In this document: positions 25,983 through 35,632 of the stretch, piece by piece
Layout of the letters: each line of letters starts with the position of its first letter
How positions within the stretch are numbered: position 1 is the stretch's first letter
NCBI RefSeq assembly: GCF_007860135.1
Contig: NZ_SJPV01000008.1
Location: 82,274 to 146,273, forward strand
Direction: 5' to 3'
Source: Novipirellula artificiosorum
GTDB taxonomy: Bacteria > Planctomycetota > Planctomycetia > Pirellulales > Pirellulaceae
DNA: 64,000 nt
Position numbers and translations under genes: made by a program
Notes under the pieces: generated by a model
Told to the model about the DNA's origin: nothing
Seen by the model: only the letters and a program-made list of their open reading frames with translations
Database searches by the model: none

Positions 25983-27434
25983 GTGTCACAAGTACTCAAC
26001 GCAACGTTCCCGTACTACCTTGCGAACGAGCCGATTGCCGCGAACGCGGAACTCGCGGTCACGGACAAATACACGGGTCAAGTTGCCACGCGCGTTGCGA
26101 TGGCAGACAGCATGACGATTGATCGAGCGATCGCAGCTGCGGTCGAAGCGGCAACGCCGATGCGCCGGATGCCACCGTATGAACGCCAGGCTGTGTTGAA
26201 CCACTGTGTGTCGCGTTTCACGGAGCGGTTTGATGAATTGGCCATGTTGCTCTGCATCGAAGCGGGAAAGCCGATCAAGGACAGTCGTGGCGAGGTTGCC
26301 CGCTTGATCGACACGTTTCGTATCGCGGCCGAAGAGTCGGTGCGGATCGGCGGTGAAGTCATCAACCTGGAAATCGCTCCTCGCGCCCGAGGCTATCGCG
26401 GCATGTTCAAACGGGTGCCGATTGGACCCTGTTCGTTCATCTCTCCATTCAATTTCCCGCTGAACCTGGCGGCTCACAAAATCGCTCCCGCGATCGCTGT
26501 CGGTTGCCCGTTTGTTTTGAAGCCTGCCAGTCGCACACCTCTCGGCGCCTTGATCATCGGTGAGGTTCTCGCGGAAACCGACTTACCCAAAGGAGCGTTC
26601 TCGATTCTCCCCTGCCACCGTGACGGAGCCGATTTGTTCACAACCGACGATCGGCTGAAGCTGATCAGCTTCACGGGCTCACCAGCAGTCGGTTGGGATT
26701 TGAAGGCTCGTGCTGGTAAAAAGAAAGTGGTCTTGGAACTTGGAGGCAATGCGGCCTGTATCGTTGACGCCGACGCGGATTTACAGGACGCAACGGAGCG
26801 GCTGATCGTCGGCGCTTTCTATCAATCGGGCCAAAGTTGCATCGGTGTTCAACGTATCTTGGCCCATGAACGCATCTATAGCGAACTGCGTGATCGCCTC
26901 GTCGAAGCCACCCGCAAACTGGTGGCCGGCGATCCCAAGGATGAAGCGACCTTCATTGGACCTATGATTTCGGAGACGGAAGCCGCTCGGCTCGCATCGT
27001 GGATCACAGCGGCGGTCGATGCGGGTGGGAAACTTCTTTGTGGCGGAAAACGAGACGCCGCCATGCTCGATGCGACACTGCTCGAAGATGTCCCAACCGA
27101 CCAGGCCGTTTGCAGCCAAGAGGCATTCGGTCCCGTCGCGGTACTCCGTCCATTCAGCAACTTCCAAGATGCGATCAACGAGGCAAACAATAGTGCGTTT
27201 GGTTTGCAAGCGGGCCTGTTCACACGAGACCTCTACAAGATGCAATACGCCTGGGACGAGTTGGAAGTTGGCGGAGTGATTGTCGGTGATGTCCCTTCGT
27301 GGCGAGTCGATAACATGCCTTACGGCGGCGTCAAAGACAGCGGTCTGGGCCGTGAAGGTGTTCGTTTCGCCATGGACGACATGACGGAAGTCCGCAATCT
27401 CGTCATCCGAACTCCGCACAACAACACTCTATGA
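25983..27434 (+). CDS. NAD(P)-dependent aldehyde dehydrogenase
   Basis: 483 aa starting with GTG. Catalytic residues of the ALDH superfamily are visible: general base E252 in LELGGN and nucleophile C286 in GQSCIGVQR; FTGSPAVGW belongs to the cofactor site, and PYGGVKDSGLGREG near the C-terminus is typical. The substrate is not determined. The sequence resembles the lactaldehyde/succinate-semialdehyde-type branch. It lies 277 bp after the flavoprotein gene and 225 bp before arsS, all on the same strand, so it may share their function but need not be cotranscribed. Confidence 0.92.
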   Translation: MSQVLNATFPYYLANEPIAANAELAVTDKYTGQVATRVAMADSMTIDRAIAAAVEAATPMRRMPPYERQAVLNHCVSRFTERFDELAMLLCIEAGKPIKDSRGEVARLIDTFRIAAEESVRIGGEVINLEIAPRARGYRGMFKRVPIGPCSFISPFNFPLNLAAHKIAPAIAVGCPFVLKPASRTPLGALIIGEVLAETDLPKGAFSILPCHRDGADLFTTDDRLKLISFTGSPAVGWDLKARAGKKKVVLELGGNAACIVDADADLQDATERLIVGAFYQSGQSCIGVQRILAHERIYSELRDRLVEATRKLVAGDPKDEATFIGPMISETEAARLASWITAAVDAGGKLLCGGKRDAAMLDATLLEDVPTDQAVCSQEAFGPVAVLRPFSNFQDAINEANNSAFGLQAGLFTRDLYKMQYAWDELEVGGVIVGDVPSWRVDNMPYGGVKDSGLGREGVRFAMDDMTEVRNLVIRTPHNNTL

Positions 27435-27540
27435 TGTTCGATCACGGTCGCCGGTGATTCCGAACCGAGAAAGTCGTCCATGACGACGACGCGGCCACGC
27501 ATCTCGTCGTGGCGAGCGAATGGCGGTGTGCGACCCGCCG

Positions 27541-27575
27541 TATAATCTGTTACAAAAGGATCCCGATACGGGATC
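27541..27575 (+). promoter_or_regulatory. Possible -10 box and small hairpin upstream of arsS
   Basis: TATAAT at 27541-27546 is a consensus -10, but no good -35 lies 17 bp upstream. It is followed by GATCCCG-ATA-CGGGATC (27559-27575), a perfect 7-bp stem with a 3-nt loop in what would be the leader. Confidence 0.3.
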
Positions 27576-27659
27576 GTCCGATCCAATCGAGCTTCGAGCT
27601 GGTAGGAAGATAAAAGTGGCGCAGTCCAGCCAATCCCCCTTGAACTGGAATTTTGATCG

Positions 27660-28736
27660 ATGCAGTTGACCTTACTTCGACAGAAAGCGGAATTGGCCAA
27701 CGCAGCCGTCCAGCGAGAAATCCTGGAGGGTGAGTTCACGCCACGACGGCAACCTTACTTCGACCAGAAACTGCGTGACAGCGGGCTTGATCCGTTGCGG
27801 GCGACCGGTATCGAGGTATTGCAAATCAACGTTGGGAAAGTGTGCAACCAGACTTGCACGCACTGTCACGTTGATGCTGGGCCGGACCGCCGTGAGGCCA
27901 TGTCGCGTGAAACGGCCGAAGCCGTCATCGACGTGCTCGCAGCCACCGACATTTCGACACTCGACATCACTGGCGGTGCGCCGGAAATGAACCCGAATTT
28001 TCGTTGGCTGGTCGAGCAGGCCGCGCGGCTGGGTCGCCGTGTGATCGACCGCTGTAACTTAACCATTTTGATGGCAAAGGGTTTCAAAGACTTGCCTGAA
28101 TTTCTTGCGGAACATGGCGTCGAAGTCGTCGCCTCGCTGCCATGCTACCTAGAAGAAAACTGTGATCTGCAGCGTGGAAACGGTGTTTTTCGACGGTCCA
28201 TCGACGCCTTGCGGCGTCTCAACACGCTCGGTTACGGCCTTCCCGGATCGGGACGCAAATTGTCGCTGGTTTATAACCCGATCGGCAGGACGCTGCCGCC
28301 ACAGCAAGACGAGTTGGAAGCGACGTATCGTCGCGAGTTGAAGTCGCGTTACGAGATCGTATTCTCGGAATTGCACACGATCACGAATCTACCCATCAGC
28401 CGATTTCTGGATGACCTGTTGCGGGCAAACAAGCTTGAGGAGTACTTGCAGACGCTGATCGACAACTTTAATCCGCTGACCGTCGAAGGTGTGATGTGTC
28501 GTACGATGTTGTCCGTTGATTGGCAAGGCCGGCTATTCGATTGTGACTTCAACCAAATGCTGAACATCGGGCTGGAGCAGGGGATGCCCCAATCGATTCA
28601 CGATTTTGACGCGGCGTTGCTTTCCACGCGGGCCATCATGTCTGGCCGCCACTGTTTCGGTTGTACTGCTGGCAGTGGATCGAGCTGCCAAGGTGCCGTC
28701 GTAAACGTCAAGCCGAAGGCGTCCGCAGATCACTGA
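27660..28736 (+). CDS. arsS: Radical SAM protein, ArsS-like (arsenosugar biosynthesis family)
   Basis: 358 aa. The radical SAM cysteines are C62, C66, C69 (CNQTCTHC). The segment DITGGAPEMNPNFRWLV follows, as in ArsS/rSAM-selenodomain proteins. The C-terminus has the family's second cysteine motif, C332-x2-C335 and C343 in CFGCTAGSGSSCQG. Some relatives carry selenocysteine; no in-frame TGA is needed here. ArsS adds the 5'-deoxyadenosyl group to methylated arsenic in arsenosugar synthesis. The usual methyltransferase ArsM is not in this window, so the pathway assignment is provisional, while family membership is firm. Confidence 0.85.
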   Translation: MQLTLLRQKAELANAAVQREILEGEFTPRRQPYFDQKLRDSGLDPLRATGIEVLQINVGKVCNQTCTHCHVDAGPDRREAMSRETAEAVIDVLAATDISTLDITGGAPEMNPNFRWLVEQAARLGRRVIDRCNLTILMAKGFKDLPEFLAEHGVEVVASLPCYLEENCDLQRGNGVFRRSIDALRRLNTLGYGLPGSGRKLSLVYNPIGRTLPPQQDELEATYRRELKSRYEIVFSELHTITNLPISRFLDDLLRANKLEEYLQTLIDNFNPLTVEGVMCRTMLSVDWQGRLFDCDFNQMLNIGLEQGMPQSIHDFDAALLSTRAIMSGRHCFGCTAGSGSSCQGAVVNVKPKASADH

Positions 28737-28763
28737 GTCGTTGGCCATCGTCCTCAGACGGTT

Positions 28764-28799
28764 GGGCCGAGCGAGGCCCTCGGGTGTGCTTTTCTTTTT
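28764..28799 (+). terminator. Candidate terminator between arsS and the GH2 gene
   Basis: A GC-rich stem (CCGAG with CTCGG, or GGGCC with GGCCC, around 28764-28782) is followed by TGTGCTTTTCTTTTT. It sits 28 bp after the arsS stop. Confidence 0.4.
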
Positions 28800-28800
28800 G

Positions 28801-31326
28801 TCACTCGGGTGCAGACAGGTCGGCACGTGGCATCTGAGTCTGACTTTGCCAATCGTTGTCGTTCTGCTGGATCATGTCGGGGAAGTAGCGGTAATAGTTG
28901 CCGTACGTAAACACATTGTTGCTGCTACTCTTTTCCTGGCCCATCGCCTTCATCCGATTTCTGGCTTCGGCCTGATCACCAATCAGCAGCATGTATTGGT
29001 TCTGCGAGAGGCTCTCACCTTCACGATCCAACAGCGAGAGTTGGATGTGGAATTGTGTTTCCACTTGCCCGGCAATCTTCCAATGGATTTCCGTCAACTC
29101 GCTCGAGCTGTCCTTGCGAATGTGCGCGACCTCCATGCTCTGTTCGTGCAATCGCGTGCTGTTTTCATCCAACACCTCTAACTTGATCTTGCAGTCATTG
29201 TATTCCTGGTACGTGTCATTCACGATCCATACTTTGCCAATGAAGGTTTCGTCCTGCTTCCATCGGCGACGATCAAATTGCAGGTTCACAAGCAACGGTT
29301 GATAACCTCGCTGCACATAGCGGTAAGAACGTTTGGGCTGTTGATAGTTGTCGACAATCGCCCATTTCATATCGGGCCAATAGGTAATGAAGTGGCAAAG
29401 GGCGATGCCGCTGCAACGTGGTTTCGCTCTGCGAAAGTGTTCCACGGACAGCTGGAAAATGGTCCCCTGCGCGTCCTGCGTTGCAGCGACGAATTCTTCC
29501 AAGGAACCTGTCCGTTGGTCCCCGAACGTATCAAAGTTCTGCATCCGGAGCCGATGGAAATCGGCCCAATGATGCCCCCAACTGGGGCCGGGCGGCCAGA
29601 GTTCGTCCTCGGGAATGAACTTCTTGAGACTCTCAACCGACGGCACCGAGGTGATGGCAAGTTCCGGGACAATCGGAAAATCCAGGCTGCTGTACCAATC
29701 CTCCATCAACCACTTTCCCATCGAATAGAAATAGGAAAGAGCATGGACGGCCTCTTTCGGCTTATAACCTACGCTCTGAGCGATCGGGCACGTGAGCGGT
29801 GAATCGGGAACGTAGGGGAGGTCCACGTGTTGTTGCAAGCGACGTCCGAGTTCTTCCAGAAATCGTTTTGTGAATTGCGGATCGGACGCGCGTAAGAAGG
29901 CCTCTTCGCCACCTTCGATCAGAATCAAACTGGGATGATTGCGACGTTCCTTGATCGTCGCTTCGGCCTCGGCATAGATGCGTTCGACAAAGGCCTTCTC
30001 TTGCGAAATGTTGGCGGTCCCCAGCGGAATCACGTCTTGCCAGACGGTCAGTCCTACCTCGTCACAGTATTGATAGAATTCGGGGATTTCCGGCGGGTGC
30101 CAACCAAAGATACGGATGTTGTTCATGTTGGCGGCCTTGGCCAAGTCGATCAGCGTCTTGTATTCCTTGGGCGACGTGCGTCCGACAAAAATATCAGGTG
30201 GTCCACCCCAGCAAGCCGATCGAATGAAGTGATTCTTGCCGTTGAGCTTGACGGTTCGCGGGTAGCTGACTTCGTCCCTGGTGAAACCAGGATTCCAGTC
30301 CATCTTGATTTGGCGAATACCGAACGTCGTTTTCGACCGGTCGTGGACCTCGTCACCTTCTTCGACACGCAGTTTTGCTGTGTACAGGTTGGGTTTCCCC
30401 AAATCCCAAGGCCACCAGAGTTCAGGCTGGTCAATAGGAATCGAGGTCTTCAAAGTCTGCAGCCCCGGTTCGACGCTGGCCTGGATCTTGCCCGTGTGTT
30501 GGGGACCAGAGAAATTCTGGCCTTGCAGTGTGATCGGTAGGGAAACATCACAATTCCGGTCACTATGATTTTCCAACGTCACTTCAACCTCAACATCGGC
30601 TGAGCCGTCTGCGTTAAGCTTCGATTTGACATAGAGGTCGTCGACACGAACCTTCCCCGTCGCAACCAATCGCACGGGACGCCATATCCCAAACGGCACC
30701 AAGTCTCGCCAGTAATCACCGAACCACGGCGTCTTTAGCCCTGCCACTTTGTGATTGACCTGAGGAGGTGGATCCAGCTTGACCATCAGCATGTTACGGC
30801 CCTTGTGCCAGTCTTTGTCGGCATCAATCAGGTGGCTGACGTCAAAGGAGAATGGCGAGAACATCCCTTCGTGGCGTCCCAGGGCATGACCGTTGAGCCA
30901 GACTTCACAGCCGTAATCCACGCCGTCGAATTCCAGTCGCACAACCTTGCCGGACAGATCTTCGCTGACGTTGAATTGCAACGAGTACCACCATTCGTCG
31001 TACATCACCCACTGGGCCTTGACGCTATTGCGGCCAAAGTAGGGATCGTCCAGAGCGCCGGCCTTCCAAAGGTCCGTGTAAACATCGCCCGGGACTCGCG
31101 CTGGCATCCAAACCAATGTTTCAATGTCCGCTTGGGGCAATTCGTGTAGTCCCTCGCGGATCCCCTGACCGGGACGCATGCGTTTGAGCTTCCAACGATA
31201 TCCGCTCAGATCCTGAACCAGCTGACCTTCACTCTTGACTTGATCCCCCGCTCCGGGCTGTGCCAGAGCCGAGTTGGAACTCGCAAACGAAGCGAGCACG
31301 ATCCAACAGCAAAGATTTCTTCCCAT
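28801..31326 (-). CDS. Secreted glycoside hydrolase family 2 enzyme (beta-mannosidase-like)
   Basis: 841 aa from the ATG at 31326 (GAGAGA upstream); a signal peptide ends near NSALAQ. Order: GH2 sugar-binding jelly roll (about 25-210, ending VPFGIWRPVRLVATG), Ig-like domain (about 215-335), and a TIM barrel beginning near FGIRQIKMDW. Barrel motifs are NMNNIRIFGWHPPEIPEFYQYCDEVGLTVWQDV and HPSLILIEGGEE, where an E-E replaces the more usual NGNNE acid/base context, so activity should be checked. The sequence is closest in feel to beta-mannosidases. It is a single-gene unit facing arsS. Confidence 0.85.
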   Translation of the reverse strand: MGRNLCCWIVLASFASSNSALAQPGAGDQVKSEGQLVQDLSGYRWKLKRMRPGQGIREGLHELPQADIETLVWMPARVPGDVYTDLWKAGALDDPYFGRNSVKAQWVMYDEWWYSLQFNVSEDLSGKVVRLEFDGVDYGCEVWLNGHALGRHEGMFSPFSFDVSHLIDADKDWHKGRNMLMVKLDPPPQVNHKVAGLKTPWFGDYWRDLVPFGIWRPVRLVATGKVRVDDLYVKSKLNADGSADVEVEVTLENHSDRNCDVSLPITLQGQNFSGPQHTGKIQASVEPGLQTLKTSIPIDQPELWWPWDLGKPNLYTAKLRVEEGDEVHDRSKTTFGIRQIKMDWNPGFTRDEVSYPRTVKLNGKNHFIRSACWGGPPDIFVGRTSPKEYKTLIDLAKAANMNNIRIFGWHPPEIPEFYQYCDEVGLTVWQDVIPLGTANISQEKAFVERIYAEAEATIKERRNHPSLILIEGGEEAFLRASDPQFTKRFLEELGRRLQQHVDLPYVPDSPLTCPIAQSVGYKPKEAVHALSYFYSMGKWLMEDWYSSLDFPIVPELAITSVPSVESLKKFIPEDELWPPGPSWGHHWADFHRLRMQNFDTFGDQRTGSLEEFVAATQDAQGTIFQLSVEHFRRAKPRCSGIALCHFITYWPDMKWAIVDNYQQPKRSYRYVQRGYQPLLVNLQFDRRRWKQDETFIGKVWIVNDTYQEYNDCKIKLEVLDENSTRLHEQSMEVAHIRKDSSSELTEIHWKIAGQVETQFHIQLSLLDREGESLSQNQYMLLIGDQAEARNRMKAMGQEKSSSNNVFTYGNYYRYFPDMIQQNDNDWQSQTQMPRADLSAPE

Positions 31327-31839
31327 GATATTCTCTCTCATTCCTGCCAAGTTCATTTCTTCAGCAGTCCTCGATGCGACGTCAACGCCTCTGCTAGTCA
31401 ATCAGTCCAGTCAATCAGTATAGGTTGTCGTGCTCGACAAAGGCATCGTCCAGGCCATCCCGAGTGATTCACGCTCGACCATCTGCGGCAGAGAGTTCAT
31501 CTTGCCGCTTCTCGCCCAACAAGCCAAGGGAAATCCTCCGAGAAAGCGAAATCGTCGTGAAGTCTGCCCCGCGTGCGTTTCAGTCGGTTGAACCGATTCT
31601 ATCGCCATCCGCTTGCGAACGGTGCCTTTCGCCGAGGGAAAGTTACCATCGAGTGCGTTTTTCATGTGAGAATCATGAGCATCCGATCGAATGCCGTTTT
31701 TATCCAAATCCATGTATTGTCTACGGCATGCGAGTAAAATGGAGGCATCATTCCGTAACACCGATTCTGTGGCGATACCGGATCTGTGGTGCAAATGCTG
31801 GGTTCACTACACGCTTGGTGAATAGCGAGACTCACAATC
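31327..31839. other. Intergenic region, no confident gene
   Basis: A minus frame (31411-31794) and a plus frame (31425-31949) are both open but neither resembles a family I know. An 11-bp direct repeat AGTCAATCAGT occurs at 31396-31406 and 31409-31419. The last part must contain the promoter of the solute-binding protein gene. Confidence 0.4.
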
Positions 31840-33567
31840 ATGTCCTTCCACTCTGTCCTCCACTCGACCGCGATTCGTCTGCTTGGCGTTTGCCTGTTGT
31901 CGGTCTTCGCAGCCAGGCTGGACGCACAAGAGAACCCGCAGCGAATTGAACCGATCAAGTTGAAGCCGGACGACGCTCCTCGACGCGGGCTTTCGAAAGT
32001 GGTCGCGGGTTCTCACGTCAAGGTATTTATCCCCAGCTTGCCCTATCTGTACACGTCGCATTCGATCAACGGTGCCCTGATCAAACCCTCGGACCATGAT
32101 CAGGGTTGGGAGTATGACATGGCGGTTTCTCATCAGCAAATTGATGAGACGACCTATGAGTTCAAACTGCGGCAAGGCGTCAAGTTTCAAGATGGATCGC
32201 CTTTCAACGCAGACGCCGTCGTCATGAACATGGATGCCTTCAAGGAACAACCGGTGACGTACAGCAAGATCAATCAAGTGTTTGACTTCGCCGAAAAGAT
32301 CGATGACGAAACCGTTCGGTTTCATTTGACGGAAAAGTACGGCTGTTTCATGAACGATCTGATTTGGATGCAGTTCTACACGAAAGAGTATCTCGATTTG
32401 AACGGCGGTTGGAACGGAAAGGCCAGTTGCCCGAATCTGTCGCGGGCTGGTCCTTACGGTTTGGGCCCCTATGAGTTGACCGAGGGATATATCGAAGGCG
32501 ATCGACATAGCCCCAAGGCCGTCTTGAAAGCGAATCCCTACTACTGGGACCCAAGTTATCCGAAGGTTGAGACGATCACGGTTTACACTCAGTTGGATAC
32601 GCTGCGTGCGAAGAATGCCGCATTGTATGAAGAAGGAATGGTCGACATTGCGTCAATCCCGCCTGAACATAAAGTGGAGACGATTCTTTCGCCTCATGCC
32701 AAGCTTGTGGTGTCGCCGTCTAACGACAACATCGCGATCCACATCAACATGATCAACGGTAATCCGCGTCTCCGCGAGACGGCTGTCCGGCGTGCCTTGA
32801 ACGAGGCCCTCCACCAACAGAATTTGCTGGTCTTTGCTTTTGAACGCGAGGGCGTGTTGTCGCCCACGCTGGCGTCGCCCCACTTCCCCGGCGTTCGGGA
32901 AGTCGCTGAGAAACTTCGTCCCTACTCTGAAGTCGAATCCCCCTACTCCCAGCGGAAGAGGGCGGAACTGCAACGCATCCTGCAGGGCTTACGTTTGAAG
33001 GTACTCACGCAGGATCGTTTTCTGTCGATGTGGCGAGGCATCGAAACACAGCTCGGATACGTTGGGGTGACACTGGATGTCAAAGTCGTTTTGAGCGAGA
33101 AGGAAATCTTCGAACCTCTTTTGTCGACCAATGCCGGCCAAAACGAGGAGCAATGGGATTTGCTTGTTTGGGGAAACGATGATTGGTTTTTTAATCATCC
33201 GTTCACCGCATTCTTTGTTTACCGGACCCACAATGTTTGGAGCACGGTTTACCCCGATTCGATCATGGACGAGTACATTGAAGAGATGTTTCGCGCCAGC
33301 GTCGGCACTCCGGAGTTCGTTGACATTTCACGAAAGATCATGCGCCGCGCCTACGACGAGGCCTACATGTTGTTCGTGCCCACACCGCACAAGGTCTTTG
33401 CGGTAAATAAAGAAGTGGTATTTCGGCCCTATAAGATGGCTTGTTTTCCGTTGTGGAAGGTCCAAGTCACTCCGGATCATTGGTCGCTACGCAAGGGAAC
33501 CATGGACGAGTCCATGAAACAGCCGGTCCAAATTACCCGGATTCAAGTCAAAGAAGGTGGATCGTGA
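31840..33567 (+). CDS. Family 5 extracellular solute-binding protein (peptide/nickel type)
   Basis: 575 aa with a signal peptide (about 1-30, ending RLDAQE). The body is SBP_bac_5: WEYDMAVSHQQIDETTYEFKLR is the typical lobe I segment with FKLRQGVKFQDGSPFNADAVV. Full length suggests peptide- or glycan-like ligands. No ABC permease or ATPase for this class is adjacent. Instead its stop codon overlaps the GTG start of a chemoreceptor gene, so the likely role is presenting a ligand to that receptor. Confidence 0.88.
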   Translation: MSFHSVLHSTAIRLLGVCLLSVFAARLDAQENPQRIEPIKLKPDDAPRRGLSKVVAGSHVKVFIPSLPYLYTSHSINGALIKPSDHDQGWEYDMAVSHQQIDETTYEFKLRQGVKFQDGSPFNADAVVMNMDAFKEQPVTYSKINQVFDFAEKIDDETVRFHLTEKYGCFMNDLIWMQFYTKEYLDLNGGWNGKASCPNLSRAGPYGLGPYELTEGYIEGDRHSPKAVLKANPYYWDPSYPKVETITVYTQLDTLRAKNAALYEEGMVDIASIPPEHKVETILSPHAKLVVSPSNDNIAIHINMINGNPRLRETAVRRALNEALHQQNLLVFAFEREGVLSPTLASPHFPGVREVAEKLRPYSEVESPYSQRKRAELQRILQGLRLKVLTQDRFLSMWRGIETQLGYVGVTLDVKVVLSEKEIFEPLLSTNAGQNEEQWDLLVWGNDDWFFNHPFTAFFVYRTHNVWSTVYPDSIMDEYIEEMFRASVGTPEFVDISRKIMRRAYDEAYMLFVPTPHKVFAVNKEVVFRPYKMACFPLWKVQVTPDHWSLRKGTMDESMKQPVQITRIQVKEGGS

Positions 33568-35552
33568 GAAAACGGGCTTTGTTATTGAAGTTGCTGTTGT
33601 TGGTCTGCATCCCGGTCATCACGCTCATTGGGATGGGAATCTACGGGATGCTGATCACGCGATCTACCTTTTCGGATGCAGAAAATGTGCAGCGTGCAAC
33701 GCTGGATATTTCGGGCCCCTTCAACCAACTCCGTCAACTTAGCTTGTTGATGGTGATCGCGCCCAACGAGGAACTACAGTTCGATTTCGATCAGCAGCAA
33801 CAGACGGTCACCGCTCAGCTTGATGAAACCATCGATCTTTGGTCATCCGATTCTGGAAGCCTGCAAGGGAAAACGGCCTTTAAGGATTTGGCTGCAAGTT
33901 GGCAAGAGTATGTGCGGCTGAAGGATTTTACGGTTGAGAAAGTGAGAGAGGACTATCGCGAGGAAGCTTTCATCAACGCCATTGAAGCGGAGCAACAGCA
34001 GTTCGTCGACGTCGGTACGAAACTCAAAGCATGGACCGATGCAAAGATTCGCGATACCCGACAACGGTACGTTTCAGCGTTGTGGGTTTACGGTGCGATC
34101 GTTGCGTTGGTCACGCTTTGTGTTGCCTTGATTGGCATGGTGACGGCACGGCGGATTTTTCGTCCGATCGAGGCGTTAAAAAACACGGCCACACGCATCG
34201 CTCAGCAGGCCGAGTCGGGGGCTGACACGGAAGCCATGCAATCGCAAATCGACGTCACTTCTCAAGATGAATTGGGACAACTGGCTTCCGCACTGAGCCA
34301 AATGGTCGAGACACTGCGAACGGCGTTGCAAAATATTTCCCTCGAGCAGAGTCAAACCGAAGCCATTCTCAACTCGACGGCCGACGGCATCATCACCATC
34401 GGCCCAGGGGGGAATGTTCATGGATTCAATGCCGCTGCGGAACGTTTGTTGGGTTATGGACGCCAGGAAACAATCGGCCGAAGCATTTCGCAACTGCTGC
34501 CGGAATTGGATCGTCGACGTGGTGATGATTTCTCAAACGGGCACTATGGGGGCGAGCGAGAAGTGGCGGCGGTGACCAAAGGGGGTGAGCGAGTCCCGAT
34601 CGCATTGCGCGTCAGCCGAATGGAAGACCAGGGTGAGCGGCTCACGATCGCGACGCTCCAAGACATCACTCAGCGAAAACAGGCCGAAGCGGATCGGCTT
34701 CGGATTTCGGGTGCCATCCGAAATGCAGTCAATCGACTTTCCGAGGCTAGCCGTCACATCTTGTCCTCCACCGAAAGCCAACTCTCGGATACACAACAAC
34801 AAGCCGCAGCGGTCACGCAAACACTGACATCGATGGCCGAGGTCGCGATGACCTCGGAACAGGCGGCCGAACGGGCCGATGCGGTCGCCGAGTCGGCGCG
34901 TCGCTCAGACGAAGTGGGGCGGGCAGGACGCGAAGCGATCGAGAATTCGATTCAGGCGATGGGGCTTCTGCAACAAGAAGTCGAATCAATCGCCGAGACC
35001 ATTCTGTCGTTGGCAGAACAGGCTCAAGCCATCGGTGAGATCACCGCGACGGTCAACGACATCGCGGAACAAACCAACGTGCTGGCGCTCAACGCCGCCG
35101 TCGAGGCGTCGCGTGCCGGTGAGCACGGCCGAGGCTTCGCGGTGGTCGCTAGCGAGGTCAAGTCGCTTGCTGGCGAGGCGAAAAAAGCCACCGCACAGGT
35201 TCGACACATTTTGGGTGAGATTCAAATGGCGACCAATAACTCGGTACTTGCCACCGAACGGGGGACCGGGGCGGTGACGGAATCGAGTCAGGTGATAAAG
35301 CAAGCGGGTGAAACGATCGCGTCACTGAACAAGACGCTGACCGATTCCGCACGGAACGCAACACAAATCTCGGCATCCGCCCGCCAGCAAATGATCGGCA
35401 TTCAACAGCTCAACGAGAGCATGAAGGATATCGAAGACGTCGCCTCACGAAATGTCACTTCGATCGAACAAATCGAACAGGCGGCGAAGAACTTAAGAGA
35501 ACTCAGTGACGAACTGGAATCATTGACGGCTCAGCATGCTCCCGATGCCTAG
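33564..35552 (+). CDS. Methyl-accepting chemotaxis protein with PAS domain (MCP 1)
   Basis: 662 aa from GTG at 33564, with AAGGTGG upstream and GTGA overlap with the binding-protein stop. TM1 about 5-27; periplasmic helical sensor about 28-165; TM2 about 170-195; HAMP about 196-250; PAS about 260-385 ending in an LQDITQRKQAE linker; MCP signalling domain to the end with hairpin tip EQTNVLALNAAVEASRAGEHG. No NWETF-type tail. The short four-helix-type sensor could dock a loaded binding protein. Confidence 0.9.
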   Translation: MRKRALLLKLLLLVCIPVITLIGMGIYGMLITRSTFSDAENVQRATLDISGPFNQLRQLSLLMVIAPNEELQFDFDQQQQTVTAQLDETIDLWSSDSGSLQGKTAFKDLAASWQEYVRLKDFTVEKVREDYREEAFINAIEAEQQQFVDVGTKLKAWTDAKIRDTRQRYVSALWVYGAIVALVTLCVALIGMVTARRIFRPIEALKNTATRIAQQAESGADTEAMQSQIDVTSQDELGQLASALSQMVETLRTALQNISLEQSQTEAILNSTADGIITIGPGGNVHGFNAAAERLLGYGRQETIGRSISQLLPELDRRRGDDFSNGHYGGEREVAAVTKGGERVPIALRVSRMEDQGERLTIATLQDITQRKQAEADRLRISGAIRNAVNRLSEASRHILSSTESQLSDTQQQAAAVTQTLTSMAEVAMTSEQAAERADAVAESARRSDEVGRAGREAIENSIQAMGLLQQEVESIAETILSLAEQAQAIGEITATVNDIAEQTNVLALNAAVEASRAGEHGRGFAVVASEVKSLAGEAKKATAQVRHILGEIQMATNNSVLATERGTGAVTESSQVIKQAGETIASLNKTLTDSARNATQISASARQQMIGIQQLNESMKDIEDVASRNVTSIEQIEQAAKNLRELSDELESLTAQHAPDA

Positions 35553-35632
35553 CCCCATGGCGTGAGATGCCGCCAGACAGAACCCATTTTGCGTGATCGC
35601 AGTGTCTTGATCGATTATACTCGTTTATAGCA

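Noticed and set aside
31411..31794. A 127-codon minus-strand open frame between the GH2 and binding-protein genes
   Set aside because: No signal, motif or ribosome site; plus frames over the same DNA are equally open.
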